Positions 13,745 to 15,748 of a DNA stretch of 15,748 nt are shown here, piece after piece. Both the position numbers and the translations under genes were made by a program. Numbering within the stretch: position 1 is the stretch's first letter; each line of letters begins with the position of its first letter. Source of the DNA: Rhodoferax sp. OV413. Lineage in GTDB: Bacteria; Pseudomonadota; Gammaproteobacteria; Burkholderiales; Burkholderiaceae_C. The DNA is taken from the NCBI GenBank assembly GCA_945861195.1, contig CAMATS010000015.1, forward strand, positions 1 through 15,748, in the 5' to 3' direction. The notes under the pieces were generated by a model. The model saw only the letters and a list, made by a program, of their open reading frames with translations, did not search any database and was not told the DNA's origin.

Positions 13745-14382
13745 GGGGCGTCCTTACGTTGGCCGCTTGCGGTGTTAAGCCAGTGAATTTTACCGGGGCG
13801 GGGCTGCGCGTGGATGGTCTGGCCGAGGCCGGGTACGACGTGCGACTCATCGGTTCGCAGCACCACCACCTCGCCGCCGCCGTGCTGCCAGCGGCCATAC
13901 ACCAGGCGCTCGGCGCCCAGTAGCTCCACCGCCTCGACCTTGAGCGCCCAGCCGGTTGGCCCGATGTCCAGGTGCTCCGGCCTCACGCCGGTGATGGTGC
14001 CGGGTCGGGCATCGGGCGCGTGTTTGAGCATGGAGGTAGTCATCATGGCGCACTCACCCGAGATGAAGCTCAACTCTGGCACATTGGCCCTGCCTTTGCT
14101 GGCCATCATGGTGGCGGTACCGACCTCAAAAACCTGCGAAATATGCGGCGCATTGCCAGCGCGGTGAGCGGCTACAGCGGCAGTGAAAGATTCGTCATAG
14201 GTGCCCTTGAAAATTGGCACGATCTTGAAGTTGCTTTGGCTGGCGTTGAAGTTCTTGGCCAAATCATTGACGACCTCGCCATTCACTGCGGTCATGGAAT
14301 GCCACCACTGGATTTCAGTCTGAGCTAGGGCTGGCAGGGAAAAAATGCCCGCCAGGGCCAGGGTGACGAGTTTCATTTTCAT
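13741..14382 (-). CDS. Chimeric UgpB-UgpC remnant: collapsed glycerol-3-phosphate ABC transporter operon
   Basis: One uninterrupted frame of 213 codons joins pieces of two genes. Residues 1-97 are the UgpB periplasmic glycerol-3-phosphate binding protein: a signal peptide ending ALA near 20, then TEIQWWHSM, FNASQSNFKIVPIFKGTYDE and FEVGTATMMASKG. Residues about 97-118 (FISGECAMMTTSM) match a part of UgpB that normally lies some 160 residues later. From about 119 on, TGVRPEHLDI (131-140) and VELLGAERLVYGRW (152-165) are the C-terminal regulatory domain of the ATPase UgpC. Absent are the middle and end of UgpB, permeases UgpA and UgpE, and the UgpC Walker A, signature and Walker B region. Junctions are near 14095 and 14029. 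Both are in frame, and the stop overlaps ugpQ. It cannot work as a transporter, so it is probably a pseudogene in function. An assembly collapse is the main alternative. The start may be Met1 or Met3. Confidence 0.85.
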   Translation of the reverse strand: MKMKLVTLALAGIFSLPALAQTEIQWWHSMTAVNGEVVNDLAKNFNASQSNFKIVPIFKGTYDESFTAAVAAHRAGNAPHISQVFEVGTATMMASKGRANVPELSFISGECAMMTTSMLKHAPDARPGTITGVRPEHLDIGPTGWALKVEAVELLGAERLVYGRWQHGGGEVVVLRTDESHVVPGLGQTIHAQPRPGKIHWLNTASGQRKDAP

Positions 14383-14387
14383 GGGGA

Positions 14388-14410
14388 CTGCGCGTGTGAA
14401 AGTCGCGCAG
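14388..14410 (-). promoter_or_regulatory. Hairpin in the ugp leader just before the start codon
   Basis: CTGCGCG (14388-14394) and CGCGCAG (14404-14410) form a perfect seven-base-pair stem with a nine-base loop, ending six bases before the ATG at 14382. No separate Shine-Dalgarno is seen, so the stem would lie in the ribosome landing zone of the leader RNA. Confidence 0.5.
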
Positions 14411-14421
14411 CTTATTCAAGA

Positions 14422-14452
14422 AGTATGTCGAGTACACGACAAAATGATGACA
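14422..14452 (-). promoter_or_regulatory. Pho box and -10 element of the ugp promoter
   Basis: Minus strand: TGTCATC (14452-14446), a four-base AT-rich spacer ATTT, then TGTCGTG (14441-14435). Two 7-base repeats in 11-base register with an AT-rich spacer are the layout of a PhoB binding site (consensus TGTCATA-N4-TGTCACA). CATACT (14427-14422), four of six -10 bases, follows seven bases later, as in PhoB-activated promoters where the box replaces the -35 element. ugp operons are classical Pho regulon members, so the position before ugpB supports the call. Confidence 0.65.
14426..14441. repeat. Near-perfect 16-bp palindrome over the ugp promoter
   Basis: TGTCGAGTACACGACA reads the same on both strands except for one symmetric pair (positions 6 and 11), centred on GTAC. 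It covers the second Pho-box repeat, the spacer and the first bases of the -10 element. That is the place for a repressor operator, but the symmetry may be chance. Confidence 0.4.
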
Positions 14453-14494
14453 AACATTCGGCGATAGTGATTAGACACTGCTTTGCCCGGTGCT

Positions 14495-14523
14495 TTGATT
14501 GGGGTTTCCATCAGGGTTATCGT
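14495..14523 (+). promoter_or_regulatory. Putative promoter of the FAD-linked oxidoreductase gene
   Basis: TTGATT (14495-14500, four of six -35 bases) and TATCGT (14518-14523, four of six -10 bases) are 17 bases apart. The start of transcription would fall in the inverted repeat at 14525-14548, about 25 bases before the ATG. A moderate consensus match only. Confidence 0.35.
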
Positions 14524-14524
14524 G

Positions 14525-14548
14525 AAATGTTGCGCTGCGGTAACATTT
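14525..14548. repeat. Inverted repeat (operator candidate) before the FAD-linked oxidoreductase
   Basis: AAATGTT (14525-14531) and AACATTT (14542-14548) are perfect inverted 7-mers separated by ten bases, ending four bases before the ATG at 14553. It overlaps the predicted transcription start and the ribosome-binding region, so it could be a repressor operator or an mRNA hairpin that hides the start codon. Confidence 0.5.
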
Positions 14549-14552
14549 GCCA

Positions 14553-15748
14553 ATGAACGCGCCCCTACCTATGCAGCACTTGAGAGCCACCCTCAGTGGT
14601 CTGCCGCAAGCGCACATGCGCATTCGGGAAATCCCCTACAACTACACATCCTTCTCGGACCGGGAGATCGTGATCCGTCTGTTGGGCAGCCGGGCCTGGG
14701 AGCATTTGTTTGAGTTGCGTGGCGAGCGCCGCACTGGCCGCTCTGCCCGCATGCTGTACGAGGTGCTGGGCGACATCTGGGTGGTGCAGCGCAACCCCTA
14801 CTTGCAGGACGATCTGCTGGACAACCCCAGGCGCCGGCGTCTGCTGGTGGAGGCCTTGCACCATCGCCTTGCCGAAGTGCAAAAACGCCGTACCCCCGAG
14901 ATCGAGCCCCAGCGGGATGCCATGGTCGGCGAGCTTTTGGCTTGGGCCGGTGCTGCAGTAGAGTCTTTTGACGCTGCCTTCGTTGAGGTGGCGGCGCTGC
15001 GTCGCAAGGCCCAGCGGGTGCTGGCCCGCCTGACGGCGCGCGACAACATCAAATTTGATGGCCTCAGCCGCGTCTCGCACGTGACCGACGCCACCGACTG
15101 GCGCGTGGAGTACCCGTTTGTGGTGCTCGCGCCTGACAGCGAGCTTGAGATGGCCGGTCTGGTCAAGGGCTGCATCGAGCTGGGTCTGACCATCATCCCG
15201 CGCGGCGGTGGCACCGGCTACACCGGCGGCGCCATCCCGCTGACCTGGAAAAGCGTGGTCATCAACACCGAAAAGCTCGAAGCCATGAGCGAGGTCGAGT
15301 TCCTGGCCTTGCCCGGGCTGGCGCAACCGGTGCCCACGGTCTGGACTGAGGCCGGCGTGGTGACCCAGCGGGTGGCTGATGCCGCCGAGCGCGCTGGCCA
15401 TGTGTTTGCGGTTGACCCGACCTCGGCCGAGGCCTCCTGCATCGGCGGCAACATTGCCATGAACGCCGGCGGCAAAAAGGCCGTGCTGTGGGGCACTGCG
15501 CTGGACAACCTGGCCAGTTGGCGCATGGTCACACCCCAGGCCGAGTGGTTGGAGGTAACCCGCCTGAACCACAACCTGGGCAAGATCCATGACGCCGCGA
15601 TGGCCAGTTTCGAGCTGAACTACTTCAAGGCCGATGGCAAGACCCTGCTGCGCACTGAGCGGCTCGACATCCCCGGCCCCTCGTTTCGTAAAGAGGGACT
15701 GGGCAAGGATGTCACTGACAAGTTCTTAAGCGGCCTGCCCGGCATCCA
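14553..15748 (+). CDS. Large FAD-linked oxidoreductase with N-terminal DUF3683 domain (partial, runs off the window)
   Basis: The frame is open from the ATG at 14553 to the window end, 398 codons and two bases. Residues about 24-130 are the DUF3683 region (REIPYNYTSFSDREIVIRLLG, then RTGRSARMLYEVLGDIWVVQ and RNPYLQDDLLDNP). Residues about 185-330 are a FAD-binding domain of the D-lactate/glycolate oxidase superfamily, with PRGGGTGYTGGAIPL at 216-230, AVDPTSAEASCIGGN at 286-300 and IAMNAGG at 301-307, which bind the FAD pyrophosphate. Burkholderiales homologues are about 1300 residues, with further oxidase and iron-sulfur parts that would lie to the right. The likely role is oxidation of a 2-hydroxy acid feeding electrons to the respiratory chain, but the substrate is unknown. 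There is no Shine-Dalgarno; an ATG at 14571 (residue 7) is a second choice. Confidence 0.9.
   Translation, partial: MNAPLPMQHLRATLSGLPQAHMRIREIPYNYTSFSDREIVIRLLGSRAWEHLFELRGERRTGRSARMLYEVLGDIWVVQRNPYLQDDLLDNPRRRRLLVEALHHRLAEVQKRRTPEIEPQRDAMVGELLAWAGAAVESFDAAFVEVAALRRKAQRVLARLTARDNIKFDGLSRVSHVTDATDWRVEYPFVVLAPDSELEMAGLVKGCIELGLTIIPRGGGTGYTGGAIPLTWKSVVINTEKLEAMSEVEFLALPGLAQPVPTVWTEAGVVTQRVADAAERAGHVFAVDPTSAEASCIGGNIAMNAGGKKAVLWGTALDNLASWRMVTPQAEWLEVTRLNHNLGKIHDAAMASFELNYFKADGKTLLRTERLDIPGPSFRKEGLGKDVTDKFLSGLPGI

Noticed and set aside
14565..15590. Long open frame (341 codons) on the minus strand opposite the FAD-linked oxidoreductase
   Set aside because: The plus strand carries unmistakable DUF3683 and FAD-binding motifs across the same bases. 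The antisense translation has no recognisable domain.

Overview
The window is a chromosomal segment of a betaproteobacterium, most likely a member of the Comamonadaceae (Rhodoferax/Polaromonas-like). This rests on high-GC codon use, on protein sequences that read like Burkholderiales orthologues, and on the gene order ispB | rplU-rpmA-obgE-proB | rppH | proS-lytic transglycosylase | grxD-prmC-prfA-hemA, which I recognise from that family. No rRNA, tRNA, CRISPR array, insertion sequence or phage gene is visible. No gene-free stretch exceeds 300 bases.

Layout. Bases 1-131 hold the start of a leftward DUF1902/HicB-like gene cut by the window edge. Behind it are about 170 bases with short coupled open pieces but no convincing gene. 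Bases 302-1291 are ispB (leftward). The ispB-rplU gap carries three tandem copies of a 14-bp repeat, an ispB -10 box and an rplU promoter. Bases 1521-4401 run rightward: ribosomal proteins L21 and L27, the ribosome-assembly GTPase ObgE and glutamate 5-kinase ProB, with a hairpin-plus-T-run between rpmA and obgE and another after proB. RppH (leftward) and ProS (rightward) diverge from 5066-5156, and a short exported lytic transglycosylase follows proS. Bases 7562-11388 form a leftward block: hemA, prfA, prmC, grxD. PrmC methylates the GGQ glutamine of release factor RF1, its upstream neighbour. A 92-residue membrane protein of unknown function is divergent from hemA.

The accessory part is 11757-14552. 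It is the remnant of a PhoB-type glycerol-3-phosphate uptake (ugp) operon followed by an orphan polyamine-type periplasmic binding protein. The usual ugpB-ugpA-ugpE-ugpC-ugpQ order has collapsed. One intact 213-codon reading frame contains the signal peptide and N-terminus of UgpB, then a short internal UgpB piece, then the C-terminal domain of the ATPase UgpC. Both permeases and the whole nucleotide-binding core are absent. A good Pho box, a -10 element, a 5'-leader hairpin and the ATGA overlap with an apparently intact ugpQ all remain. This is the most unusual item in the window. It could be real operon decay that preserves phosphate-controlled ugpQ expression, a novel chimeric exported protein, or an assembly collapse.

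From 14553 to the right edge runs the N-terminal third of a large DUF3683-type FAD-linked oxidoreductase, with a promoter-like element and a perfect 7-bp inverted repeat just ahead of its start. It has no stop codon inside the window.
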